From: Rhodococcus sp. UNC23MFCrub1.1
GTDB taxonomy: Bacteria; Actinomycetota; Actinomycetes; Mycobacteriales; Mycobacteriaceae
NCBI RefSeq assembly: GCF_000686025.1
Contig: NZ_JMLQ01000001.1
Coordinates: 806,001-870,000 of the forward strand
Direction of reading: 5' to 3'
Length of the DNA stretch: 64,000 nt
Below the pieces are notes generated by a model that did not search any database, was not told the DNA's origin, and was given only the letters and a program-made list of their open reading frames with translations. Positions 41,890 through 50,469 of the stretch are shown here, in pieces. The position numbers were made by a program, and so were the translations under genes. Positions within the stretch are counted from its first letter, which is position 1; each line of letters begins with the position of its first letter.

Positions 41890-44277
41890 ATGCTGTCGAG
41901 CGACGTCCCCACCGCAGTCGGACTCACCACAGCGGAAGCGGAAACCCTCGCATCGCAGGGTCGGTCCAACGACGTGCCGGCCCGCTCCTCGAGGTCGGTC
42001 GCAGACATCCTGCGCGGCAACATCTTCACGCGCATCAACGCGATTCTGGCGGTACTTCTCGTCATCGTGCTGTCGACCGGATCGATCATCGACGCGATGT
42101 TCGGTCTGCTCATCGTCGCCAACAGCGGGATCGGCATCATCCAGGAACTGCGCGCGAAGCGCACCCTCGACGCGCTCGCCATCGTGGGCCAGAGTCGGCC
42201 CCTCGTGCGACGAGACGGCCGTGCACGGGACCTCGCTCCCCACGAGGTGGTGCTCGGCGACGTCGTGGAACTCGGTCCGGGCGATCAGATCATCGTCGAC
42301 GGCGACGTGATCGAGGCGGACTCGCTCGACGTCGACGAATCACTGCTGACGGGTGAGTCCGACTCGATGACCAAGACCCCGAGCGACTCCGTGTTCTCCG
42401 GGTCGTTCGTCGTCGCCGGCCGCGGAGCCTACCGCGTCACCAAGGTGGGGAGGGAAGCGTACGCGGCCCAGTTGGCCGAGGAGGCAGGCAAGTTCACGCT
42501 CATCGACTCCGAACTCCGGTCCGGTATCGACCGCATCCTCCGCCACATCACCCGGGTGATGGTCCCGGCCGGCATCGTCATCGTCGTCAACCAGCTCGTC
42601 GTCACGGGCCAGCCGCTCGGCCCCGCGCTCAACGGCATGGTGGCGGCGCTGGTCCCGATGGTGCCGGAAGGACTGGTCCTGCTCACCTCACTGGCCTTCG
42701 CCGTCGGCGTGGTCCGCCTCGGACGTCGACAGTGCCTCGTGCAGGAGCTTCCGGCGGTCGAGGGGCTGGCCCGTATCGACGTGGTGTGCGCCGACAAGAC
42801 CGGAACGCTGACCGAGAACGCGATGGTCATGTCGGACCTCCTCGTGCTGTCGGCCGAGTCCGACGAGGACGTCCGGCGCGACCTGTCCGCCGTCGTCGCC
42901 GACGACGATCGACCGAACGCCAGCATGATCGCCGTCGCCGACGCGCTTCCGACCGCGCCTGCCCGGACGGCGTCCGCGCGGGCTCCGTTCTCGTCGGAGA
43001 AGAAGTGGAGCGGAGTCTCCTTCCCCGACGCGGGCAACTTCCTGATCGGTGCTCCGGACGTGCTGCTGGATCCGGCATCGGAGGCCTCCGCACGCGCCAC
43101 CGAGCTGGGCGCGGCCGGAAAGAGGGTGCTGCTCTTCGCCACCAGCGACCTCCCGATGGATCACGCCGACGCGCCGGGTGTCGTGACGCCCCGAGCCCTC
43201 GTCGTGCTCGAGCAGAAGATCCGGGCGGACGCCGGCGACACACTGAACTACTTCGCGGATCAGTCCGTCCAGGTCAAGATCATCTCCGGCGACAACGCGG
43301 TGTCCGTGGGCGCGGTGGCCGGGTCGCTCGATGCGCTGCCGTCGGGCGATGCGGTCGACGCTCGCAGTCTCCCGTCGAACACGGACGATCTCGCGGACAC
43401 CATGGAGCGTCATGCCGTGTTCGGACGGGTACGCCCGGAACAGAAGCGGGACATGGTCACCGCCTTGCAGAGCCGTGGTCACACGGTGGCCATGACGGGT
43501 GACGGCGTCAACGACGTTCTCGCACTGAAGAAGGCCGACATCGGTGTCGCCATGGGCGCGGGAAGTCCCGCGGCGCGGTCCGTGGCGCAGATCGTGTTGC
43601 TGGACAACGCCTTCTCGACGCTGCCCCACGTGGTGGCCGAGGGTCGACGAGTCATCGGCAACATCGAACGGGTCTCCACGCTGTTCCTCACCAAGACGGT
43701 CTACTCGGTGGTGCTCGCGGTCCTCGTCGGGCTGTCCGGCCTGCTGTCCCTGGTCGTGAACGTCGACCCGCTGCCCTACCCGTTTCTTCCCCGCCACGTC
43801 ACCATCGCGGCGTGGTTCACCATCGGCATTCCCGCGTTCCTGCTGTCGCTGGCGCCGAACAACGAACGGGCCCGCTCCGGCTTCGTCCCTCGGGTACTGC
43901 GCAAGGCGGTGCCTGCAGGACTGGTGGTGGGAATCGCCACGTTCGCGACCTACCTCGCCACCTACGACGGACCCGATGCCTCGCGGGCGGACCGGATCCA
44001 GTCGAGCACCTCGGCGCTCATCACGCTGATCGTCGTCGCGATGTGGGTCCTCGGGACGGTGGCCCGGCCCATGCAGTGGTGGAAGGTGACTCTGCTGACC
44101 GTGTCCGTGGCGGCCTACGCGGTCATCTTCACCGTGCCGCCGCTCGCCCGCTTCTTCGAGCTCGATGCGGGCAACGTGTCCTACACCGTGCTCGCCTTCG
44201 TCTCCGCGGCAGTGGGTATCGCGGTCCTGGAGGCGGTACGCCCCGCCATGCGGCGCCGCGCGCACCGCACGGCGTAG
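41890..44277 (+). CDS. ctpE: CtpE-type P-type calcium ATPase
   Basis: 795 residues. Actuator LTGES, phosphorylation Asp in [11 protein letters not shown], hinge [21 protein letters not shown], and the transmembrane motif [42 protein letters not shown], which together match mycobacterial CtpE (797 residues), reported to take up calcium and support cell-envelope integrity. TAGGCT at 41877-41882 with ATG at 41890 suggests a leaderless mRNA. The nucleotide-binding domain is short, as in that subfamily. Confidence 0.9.
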   Translation: MLSSDVPTAVGLTTAEAETLASQGRSNDVPARSSRSVADILRGNIFTRINAILAVLLVIVLSTGSIIDAMFGLLIVANSGIGIIQELRAKRTLDALAIVGQSRPLVRRDGRARDLAPHEVVLGDVVELGPGDQIIVDGDVIEADSLDVDESLLTGESDSMTKTPSDSVFSGSFVVAGRGAYRVTKVGREAYAAQLAEEAGKFTLIDSELRSGIDRILRHITRVMVPAGIVIVVNQLVVTGQPLGPALNGMVAALVPMVPEGLVLLTSLAFAVGVVRLGRRQCLVQELPAVEGLARIDVVCADKTGTLTENAMVMSDLLVLSAESDEDVRRDLSAVVADDDRPNASMIAVADALPTAPARTASARAPFSSEKKWSGVSFPDAGNFLIGAPDVLLDPASEASARATELGAAGKRVLLFATSDLPMDHADAPGVVTPRALVVLEQKIRADAGDTLNYFADQSVQVKIISGDNAVSVGAVAGSLDALPSGDAVDARSLPSNTDDLADTMERHAVFGRVRPEQKRDMVTALQSRGHTVAMTGDGVNDVLALKKADIGVAMGAGSPAARSVAQIVLLDNAFSTLPHVVAEGRRVIGNIERVSTLFLTKTVYSVVLAVLVGLSGLLSLVVNVDPLPYPFLPRHVTIAAWFTIGIPAFLLSLAPNNERARSGFVPRVLRKAVPAGLVVGIATFATYLATYDGPDASRADRIQSSTSALITLIVVAMWVLGTVARPMQWWKVTLLTVSVAAYAVIFTVPPLARFFELDAGNVSYTVLAFVSAAVGIAVLEAVRPAMRRRAHRTA

Positions 44278-44338
44278 CGCGCACAGCACCGCGTGCTGCG
44301 CATGATTGGCGACGACGGGAATCGGGCATTTCACAGGT

Positions 44339-45031
44339 GTGCATTTCACGCCGGCCCGGGTCGAGCGCATCGTCGCAGTGGTGCCCGCCCACAACGAGGA
44401 CGCGTCGCTGTCTGCGTGCCTCGATGCCCTGCGCACCGCTCGCACGCTGTCGCCGGTCCCCGTCCGACTGGTGGTGGTGCTGGACGCCTGCAGTGACCGC
44501 ACCGCGGAGGTGGTGGGTGGGGGCGTCCGGTGCGTCACGACGGACGTCGCGAACGTGGGAGCTGCACGGGCCCTGGGGTTCCGGTCCGAGACGTCGAGCG
44601 CCGGATCGTCCACCTGGTACGTCAACACCGACGCCGATTCGCTGGTCGACCCCGACCACTTCCGATCGATCGTGGCGTGCGCTGCGCAGGCACACGTCGT
44701 CCCCGGACCGGTGCGCGTCGACGAGGGCCTGCGTGATCCCGTCGTGCTCCGGCGATTCCGGCGCGACTACGCGGACCGTGAACGACGCGGTCTCCTGCAG
44801 GTCCACGGAGCCAACCTCGCGGTGCGCGCCGACGCCTACCGTGCGGTCGGCGGATTCCGTGCGCTCGCCGTCCACGAGGACGTCGATCTGGTCGCGCGAC
44901 TCGGACGCCGGGGGTACCGCATACGCCGCACCGGCGCTCCGTGCGTGACCACGTCGGCCCGCACCAGTACGCGCACCACAGGTGGTTTCGCCACGTTCCT
45001 CGACGAGATGGCGACTCCCGTCACCGCCTGA
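44339..45031 (+). CDS. GT2-family glycosyltransferase of a PIG-L/NodS cluster
   Basis: 230 residues from GTG 44339 (TTG at 44306 is an alternative). GT-A fold: ERIVAVVPAHNEDASLSACLDAL, metal-binding NTDADSLVDPDHF, then GANLAVRADAYRAVGGFRALAVHEDVDLVARL, resembling processive or NodC-like GT2 enzymes but small and without membrane helices. It converges on the methyltransferase gene with no spacing: the two stop codons share TGATCA. Co-location with a deacetylase, methyltransferase and acyl-CoA dehydrogenase suggests work on one glycoconjugate. Confidence 0.82.
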   Translation: MHFTPARVERIVAVVPAHNEDASLSACLDALRTARTLSPVPVRLVVVLDACSDRTAEVVGGGVRCVTTDVANVGAARALGFRSETSSAGSSTWYVNTDADSLVDPDHFRSIVACAAQAHVVPGPVRVDEGLRDPVVLRRFRRDYADRERRGLLQVHGANLAVRADAYRAVGGFRALAVHEDVDLVARLGRRGYRIRRTGAPCVTTSARTSTRTTGGFATFLDEMATPVTA

Positions 45032-45709
45032 TCAGTGTGCGCCGGTACCCCGCGTGAAGACGTCGACGAGAACGTCGTCGTCGCGGTACTCCGCCCGGAG
45101 GAGCAGGTGCGGTGACGCGCGGAACGCGGTGTGCACCTCGGCCGCAGTGCTCGGGTACTCCGGAACGTCGTGGCGCCAGTGCGCGACGCACACGGTTCCG
45201 CCGGGCTCTGCCGCATCGACCGCCTTCGACATTAGAGCGTCGAGCTCCGTCGGGTGGACGTAGTAACACATCTCGCTCAGCACGACGAGATCGAACTGCT
45301 CGTCCGGCCACCCGTCGTGCAGCGACTCTCGGCGAAACTCCACGTTCGGAATCCCACGCTCCCGCGCGCGACGCAACGGTGCCTCCGCGATGTCCGTGGA
45401 CAGCAGGCGATCGGCTCGGCCCGCGATGAGTTCGGACAGAACTCCGACGGAACACCCCGGCTCGAAGGCCGACCGGTACCGCTCGTTCGGAAGCATCGCC
45501 ATCGTGAGGGCGTACTTGCGTCGCTCGTACCACCGGCTCTCGAACCCCCACGGGTCCGGATCGGCCTCGTACATGCGCTCGAAATAACTCGCCGGGACAC
45601 CTCCGGCCTGCCCGCCCGATTCCGACCGGCCTCCGGCCTGCCCGCCCGATTCCGACCGGCCTCCGGCCTGCCCGCCCGATCCCGACCGGCCTCCGGCCTG
45701 CCCGCTCAC
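45032..45709 (-). CDS. NodS-like SAM-dependent methyltransferase with repeat-encoded N-terminus
   Basis: 225 residues. The catalytic domain begins near residue 37: PASYFERMYEADPDPWGFE, SAM motif I SAFEPGCSVGVLSELIAG, LLSTDIAE, DLVVLSEMCYYV. This resembles NodS, which N-methylates chitin oligosaccharides after deacetylation. Residues 1-36 are three and a half copies of a decapeptide of type GGQAGGRSES, translated from the 30-bp array at 45599-45706. The GTG overlaps the PIG-L stop (GTGA), so PIG-L and methyltransferase are coupled. Confidence 0.87.
   Translation of the reverse strand: MSGQAGGRSGSGGQAGGRSESGGQAGGRSESGGQAGGVPASYFERMYEADPDPWGFESRWYERRKYALTMAMLPNERYRSAFEPGCSVGVLSELIAGRADRLLSTDIAEAPLRRARERGIPNVEFRRESLHDGWPDEQFDLVVLSEMCYYVHPTELDALMSKAVDAAEPGGTVCVAHWRHDVPEYPSTAAEVHTAFRASPHLLLRAEYRDDDVLVDVFTRGTGAH
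45599..45706. repeat. 30-bp-period repeat array E (start of methyltransferase gene)
   Basis: CTCCGGCCTG begins at 45601, 45631, 45661 and 45691, exactly 30 bp apart, with CCCGCCCGATTCCGACCGGC spacers. It reaches to within 4 nt of the methyltransferase start codon and supplies all its first 36 codons. Confidence 0.92.
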
Positions 45710-46458
45710 ACGAACACCGTCTCGTGAGAACGCAGGAGCCGCTCCAGAACCCACGGCGGGAGGATCTCGTCCTCGTTCCCGTCCCGAGTCGTCTGGCTGA
45801 CGAATCTGCTCACCGCTACCTCCTTGCGCGCGATCGCGTCCGCGTCGAGCGTGATCGTGCGGGCCGACTCCCAGTCCACGGCCTCGTCCCCCGGTTCTGC
45901 CCAGTGCCACATCCACACCGGGTACTCGACGAGCGTGCACCCGTACCGGCTCGCCGCCGCGGCCGACGCGCGCCCGACCGCTTCATGATCGGGGTGGCCG
46001 TCGCCGCGCAGCGTCGTCGCGCACCACACCGTCGTACCGCGCCCCACGGTGTCGAGCACGTCGACGAGAGCGTCGACGAGGGCGCGCTCGTGCTCGGCCA
46101 CCTGTCCGTCGGGCATGCTCAGCCGACGGATGTCGACGATACCGAGATCCACCAGCGCCGAGGCACTCTCGGCTCTGCGCACCGCTTCCAGGTCGGCGCG
46201 CGACCGCGCGGGCGTGGGGGTGTGAGACGCGCCCCCGTCGGTGACGGCGACCACCGTCACCGGAACACCGGATGCGGCCAGCATCGATGCCCAGCCGCCC
46301 AGACCGAGGACCTCGTCGTCAGGGTGCGGAGCGACGAGGACCAGATGCGCCAGCCCGTCGTGGACAAGGTCGGGGTACGTCGGACCGTTCTCGCGCCACA
46401 CGGACTCCGGCGTTCCACGCTGTGCCACCGGGCGTTCCGCGAACCTGTCCACACTCAC
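45706..46458 (-). CDS. PIG-L family deacetylase
   Basis: 250 residues. Zinc-binding motif LVAPHPDDEVLGLGG near residues 41-55 and the third ligand in GHPDHEAVGRAS are intact. Family members (MshB, Mca, BtrD) remove acetyl groups from N-acetylglucosaminyl substrates. MshB-like mycothiol synthesis is unlikely because no other mycothiol gene is here. Its product would be an amine that the coupled NodS-like enzyme could methylate. Overlaps the acyl-CoA dehydrogenase-like gene by ATGA. Confidence 0.9.
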   Translation of the reverse strand: MSVDRFAERPVAQRGTPESVWRENGPTYPDLVHDGLAHLVLVAPHPDDEVLGLGGWASMLAASGVPVTVVAVTDGGASHTPTPARSRADLEAVRRAESASALVDLGIVDIRRLSMPDGQVAEHERALVDALVDVLDTVGRGTTVWCATTLRGDGHPDHEAVGRASAAAASRYGCTLVEYPVWMWHWAEPGDEAVDWESARTITLDADAIARKEVAVSRFVSQTTRDGNEDEILPPWVLERLLRSHETVFV

Positions 46459-47420
46459 GATGCGGAACCCGACGCCGCGACCGCCCGGCCCAGGTTCTCC
46501 AGATCGACCTCGGCGTGGCTCTGGCGAAGATACGTCGTCAGGTCCGCCACCCGGCGGGAGTGCTCCGCGTCCAGACCGAGGGGTGCCGCACCCAGCGCGC
46601 GGCCGACCCGGTCGAGAACTTCGGTGCAGGCCCGCTCCACGATGGCGCGAACCCGCATGGCGCGGACTCTCGCCTCGTCCAGAGCCAGTGGGTATCGGTC
46701 CACCTCGCCGGCAGCGACGTCGAAGGTGTTGACACAGGCCGTCAGTGCCGCGTCCACTGCTCCGAGGTGCGCGAGCGCATGCGGTCCGGCCCGGTCCGCA
46801 GCGGCCCGGCGGTAGAGCGGGTCGGCGACGGCGAGTGCCACCCCGAACCAGCAGGCGGCCACCCCGATCGCACCGTGCCAGAATCCGGCACGCGCGGTGT
46901 AGTCACCCGGTTGCCCCACCGCGACCGCGGGCGTTCCCGCGAGAGACACTGCGCCGGAATCGCTCTCGCGCATACCCGTCGCGTGCCACGTGTTCGGTTC
47001 AGGGGTCACGGTGCCGCTGTCCAGCGCCACGGCGAACAAGGCGGAGTCCTCCCCTGCCCGTGCCGTCACCAGCGCGTGCGAGCAACTGTGGGCGCCCGAG
47101 CACCACATCTTCCTGCCGGTCAGCGACCAGGAACCGTGTGCGTCGGAGACCGCGTTGACGGGCGGCGGCGTCTCTGCGGCCCACACTCCCCACATCTGCT
47201 CGGACGAGGTCGCGGGACCACCCAGCTCCGCGCAGATGGCGACGGCGTCGAAGTGGGCTTCGAGCAACCGGCCGACCACCGCGTCGTCGCGGCACCACGC
47301 GGCCAGCAGATCCCAGCGTCGCCTGGTCGCACCGGACCCCGGTAGCGGGATCTCACCAGCGGACGCGATGCGGGACCGTACGGCCGCGGCGACACCGGGG
47401 TCGAGATCGTCCGTACTCAC
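46455..47420 (-). CDS. short acyl-CoA dehydrogenase-like protein
   Basis: 321 residues from GTG 47420, which follows an AGGAG site; 50-60 residues shorter than typical acyl-CoA dehydrogenases. LEAHFDAVAICAELGG, SWSLTGRKMWCSGAHSCSHALVTA (the FAD-side Trp/Ser region), CTEVLDRVGRALGAAPLG and YLRQSHAEVDLENLGR are recognisable; the normal catalytic-Glu EGT motif is absent. It heads the operon with PIG-L and methyltransferase, so it may oxidise a carrier-bound or sugar-linked substrate rather than a fatty acyl-CoA (inference). Confidence 0.82.
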   Translation of the reverse strand: MSTDDLDPGVAAAVRSRIASAGEIPLPGSGATRRRWDLLAAWCRDDAVVGRLLEAHFDAVAICAELGGPATSSEQMWGVWAAETPPPVNAVSDAHGSWSLTGRKMWCSGAHSCSHALVTARAGEDSALFAVALDSGTVTPEPNTWHATGMRESDSGAVSLAGTPAVAVGQPGDYTARAGFWHGAIGVAACWFGVALAVADPLYRRAAADRAGPHALAHLGAVDAALTACVNTFDVAAGEVDRYPLALDEARVRAMRVRAIVERACTEVLDRVGRALGAAPLGLDAEHSRRVADLTTYLRQSHAEVDLENLGRAVAASGSAS

Positions 47421-47606
47421 GTGAGTTTGCTCCTGTCGTCGTTCCGCGGGTACCCGATCGGCGTCAGGCCTACGCAGACCGGTCGATCGCTCGCTGTGCG
47501 GCTGCACAGCGCAGGCCGACCCGACGTGGAGTCACGCACCTGTCGCGGGGCTGCTCGCCGGGCGACGCTGAGGGGACCGCGAACGACGACCCGTGAAGGA
47601 CAGCGC

Positions 47607-48473
47607 ATGGCATCGATGGCAGGCAAGGTCGTACTCATCACCGGCGGTGCGTCCGGGATCGGTCTCGAGACCGGACGCCGACTCGCGTCGCAGGGCGCGC
47701 ACGTGGTGCTCGTGGACCGATCCGACATACCCGCATCGGTGATCGGGAGCCTGGACACCAGCGCTCACGGCCGGCACCTGGCCGTGACCGCCGACGTCAC
47801 GGACACCGCGTCACTCGAATCAGCTGTTGCACAGATCCTCTCGGAGTACGGGTGCCTCGACGTGGTGGTGGCCAATGCGGGCATCGCCGAGGCCGGCACC
47901 GTCGCTATCAGCGACGTCGAGACACTGACCCGCATCGTCGACATCAATCTGAACGGCGTCATCCGCACCGTGCACGCCACGTTGCCCGCCGTGACCGCAC
48001 AGCGCGGCTTCTATCTGTTGGTCTCGTCCGCGGCCGCCCTGAAGACCGTGCCGGGCCAGTCCGCCTACGCGGCCGCCAAGACGGGTGTCGAGGCATTCGG
48101 CGGCGGACTGCGCCTCGAGGTGGCACACAAGGGCGTCGGCGTCGGGGTCGCGCATCCCGCATTCGTCCGGACTCCGATGTTCGAGTCGCAGCACAGCATC
48201 GAGTCGGTGCGGGCGAGCATCGAGGAACTGCCCTGGCCGTTCGATGTCGTCACCGACGTCGAGGACTGCGCCGACGCGTTCGTCGACGCCATCGTCCGGC
48301 GCCGCCGGAAGGTGTACGTGCCGGGCGCTCTGCGCGGCGTCGACAAGATCCGCGGTGTGTTCACCGGCTCGCTGTGGGACGCGATTCTCCGTCCGAAGAT
48401 GCGGAAGACGGTTCCACTACTGGAGCGGGGGATCCTGGAGAGCCGAGCGCGCGCTGCGCTCACGCGTCAGTAG
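47607..48473 (+). CDS. short-chain dehydrogenase/reductase
   Basis: 288 residues. Classical SDR: cofactor loop LITGGASGIGLETGRRL, VVANAGIAEAG, catalytic Ser in LVSSAAALKT and YxxxK in SAYAAAKTGVEAF. Asp after the second strand (VLVDRSD) predicts NAD preference. The C-terminal extension (FTGSLWDAILRPKMRK) resembles membrane-associated fatty-acid or steroid SDRs. A GAAGGA site supports the ATG. Its 3' end overlaps the PucR gene by 57 nt. Confidence 0.9.
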   Translation: MASMAGKVVLITGGASGIGLETGRRLASQGAHVVLVDRSDIPASVIGSLDTSAHGRHLAVTADVTDTASLESAVAQILSEYGCLDVVVANAGIAEAGTVAISDVETLTRIVDINLNGVIRTVHATLPAVTAQRGFYLLVSSAAALKTVPGQSAYAAAKTGVEAFGGGLRLEVAHKGVGVGVAHPAFVRTPMFESQHSIESVRASIEELPWPFDVVTDVEDCADAFVDAIVRRRRKVYVPGALRGVDKIRGVFTGSLWDAILRPKMRKTVPLLERGILESRARAALTRQ

Positions 48474-49601
48474 CCACCACGCGAGGACGAGATCGGCTGT
48501 CCGGTCGATGTCGAGGCCCGTCAGATCACCGAAACGCGCCACCCTGTTGCGCACGGTGTTGCGATGCACGTAGAGGGCGGCGGCGGTGTCGTCGACGCGC
48601 CGATCATGGTCGAGGTACGCCGCGACGGTGTCCAGGATCTCGCGACCCGCCTCGCCGCGTTCGGCCACCGTGGTCAGATGCGCGGACGCGAGTCGATCCG
48701 CGGCCTCCTCCCCCAGCGCGAGGAGAGGAAGCGGTCCGAGTGCGGCCAGGTCGACCACCCCAGTCCTCGCGAAGCGGGTGGCGAGGTCGAGTGCGTGCCG
48801 CGCCTGCCCGTACGACGCGCGCGCGTCCGTGGCCGGTCGAGCATCGCCCAGACCGACCGCCACCGAGGCCGCGAGGCGGTCCGGAACCACGGGCAGAAGG
48901 GCGACGAGACAGCCGTCGATGACAGCGTCCACCACGCCGAGATCGTCGGTGCCGCAACGTAGTCGCAGCATCGACCGGATGTCCGACACGATCGACGAGT
49001 CGTTCCAGGTCACACAGGCGACGCTGTAGTGGTGATCGAGCGCGATACCGTGCTCACGGGCGTCCCGCTCGACGGACGCGGGCACGTACGACCCGTCGAC
49101 GAGCTGCCGGATGAGATCCGCACGCCGGGTGGCACCCGTGACCGCTCGTTCCTGCATCACCGTGTTCACGGCGGCCGAGTACGACGTGGCCCACTCCCAC
49201 ATCATGTCCTGCATGTCGTCGATGACATCGGTCGCCAACTGCTGCTCGACGGCGTTGCGCCGGATCATCTTGAACAGCTCGCGGGCACCGAGCTGGATGC
49301 TGTGTGCGACGAGTTCGAGGGGGATCCGCTGATCGGCCCACCGCCGGACCAGATCGGCGACGTCCCGCTCGTTCACGGCAGGCGCATCGCTGCGCACTCG
49401 CCACAGCACGATGTCCAGGACGGCGCGCGTGTTGCGCTGCACCTCCTCGTGCGCCACCGAGTCGTACACCGGAATGCTTCTGCGGTACAACGACGTCAGG
49501 TCCGACGCGACGGCATCGAGTTCCTGCTCGGCGTCGGTGACGAGGGAGGCGATGCGCGCGGCGATCTCCCGCTCCCGCGGAGTACCCGTCCGGTCGCTCA
49601 T
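48417..49601 (-). CDS. PucR/CdaR-type transcriptional regulator
   Basis: 394 residues. N-terminal helical sensor region (RVRSDAPAVNERDVADLVRR), a central GGDEF-like part, and a C-terminal helix-turn-helix: YLDHDRRVDDTAAALYVHRNTVRNRVARFGDLTG. It is the last gene of the minus-strand monooxygenase operon, 34 nt after an SDR gene, and probably regulates that operon or the convergent SDR. Confidence 0.88.
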   Translation of the reverse strand: MSDRTGTPREREIAARIASLVTDAEQELDAVASDLTSLYRRSIPVYDSVAHEEVQRNTRAVLDIVLWRVRSDAPAVNERDVADLVRRWADQRIPLELVAHSIQLGARELFKMIRRNAVEQQLATDVIDDMQDMMWEWATSYSAAVNTVMQERAVTGATRRADLIRQLVDGSYVPASVERDAREHGIALDHHYSVACVTWNDSSIVSDIRSMLRLRCGTDDLGVVDAVIDGCLVALLPVVPDRLAASVAVGLGDARPATDARASYGQARHALDLATRFARTGVVDLAALGPLPLLALGEEAADRLASAHLTTVAERGEAGREILDTVAAYLDHDRRVDDTAAALYVHRNTVRNRVARFGDLTGLDIDRTADLVLAWWLLTRERSARSALQDPPLQ

Positions 49602-49635
49602 CGCGCCTCCTCTTCCACCACCCTGCCTGTCCGGT

Positions 49636-50469
49636 TCACGAGCGTCGCACATCCCGAGCAGCGAGCGCACGAACCCGCGGGGCTGCTGCTCGACTCCGCG
49701 CAGTGAACGGTGCCGTCGGGAGCGCGGCACGGAGGACGAGGAGGACGCGGCCGGCTCTCGGGTACACCATGCGCGACGACCGCCGCTCCAGCGCGCGGAC
49801 GATGTGCGGAACGATGTCGTCGACGGGGCTGACCGCACCGAACGGGCCGGGAAGGGCGGCGAGCAGGGCCGCGAACGCGGGCTGCGCCATCTTTCCCGTG
49901 ACCATCGACGTGTCGATCCATCCCGGGTGCAGGGATCCGACGCGCACCCCGGTGCCGCTGAGTTCCAGTCGCAGGGCGTTCGCGAACGCTTCCAGCCCGG
50001 CCTTCGCCGCGGCGTAGCCCGAGTGGCCGGGCTGATGAGCGAAGGACGCCCAGGAACACGTGAAGGCGATGTGGCCGCGCGAGACCAGGACAGCCGGGAG
50101 CGCGGCCCGCACGATGTTGTGGGCACCGATCAGGTTGATGTCGATCATGCGCTTCCACGCTCCGTCGGGCAGAAGGTCGAGCGGACCGTACTCCGACACA
50201 CCGGCATTGGCCCACACGATGTCGACCCGCCCCCGCTCGGCGACGACGGTGTCGATCACTCGGCGGCAGGCATCGGCGTCCCGGACGTCGAGCACGTGGG
50301 TGTCGCACGGGCCCGTCAGCGACCGCGCGGTGCGGGTCAGACCGCCCTCGTCCACGTCGAGCAGGACGACGATCGCACCGAGGTCCGAGCACCGCCGCGC
50401 CGTCGCGGAACCGATGCCTCCGGCCGCGCCCGTGACGACGAGGACCTGGCCGTCGAGGCGGCTCACCAT
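49636..50469 (-). CDS. short-chain dehydrogenase/reductase of the catabolic operon
   Basis: 277 residues. VVTGAAGGIGSATARR, LLDVDEGG (NAD-type Asp), WANAGVSEYG, catalytic Ser in FTCSWASFAH and Tyr/Lys in SGYAAAKAGLEAF. Probably oxidises an alcohol to the ketone used by the neighbouring Baeyer-Villiger enzyme (inference). Its start overlaps the hydrolase/SMP-30 fusion stop by 7 nt. Confidence 0.9.
   Translation of the reverse strand: MVSRLDGQVLVVTGAAGGIGSATARRCSDLGAIVVLLDVDEGGLTRTARSLTGPCDTHVLDVRDADACRRVIDTVVAERGRVDIVWANAGVSEYGPLDLLPDGAWKRMIDINLIGAHNIVRAALPAVLVSRGHIAFTCSWASFAHQPGHSGYAAAKAGLEAFANALRLELSGTGVRVGSLHPGWIDTSMVTGKMAQPAFAALLAALPGPFGAVSPVDDIVPHIVRALERRSSRMVYPRAGRVLLVLRAALPTAPFTARSRAAAPRVRALAARDVRRS

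Noticed and set aside
42688-44628. 646-codon open frame on the minus strand
   Set aside because: Antisense to ctpE, whose phosphorylation and hinge motifs are unmistakable.
45706-46458. MshB-type mycothiol deacetylase
   Set aside because: The zinc motif fits the superfamily, but the neighbours are a methyltransferase and dehydrogenase rather than mycothiol genes, and the sequence outside the motif does not look like MshB.
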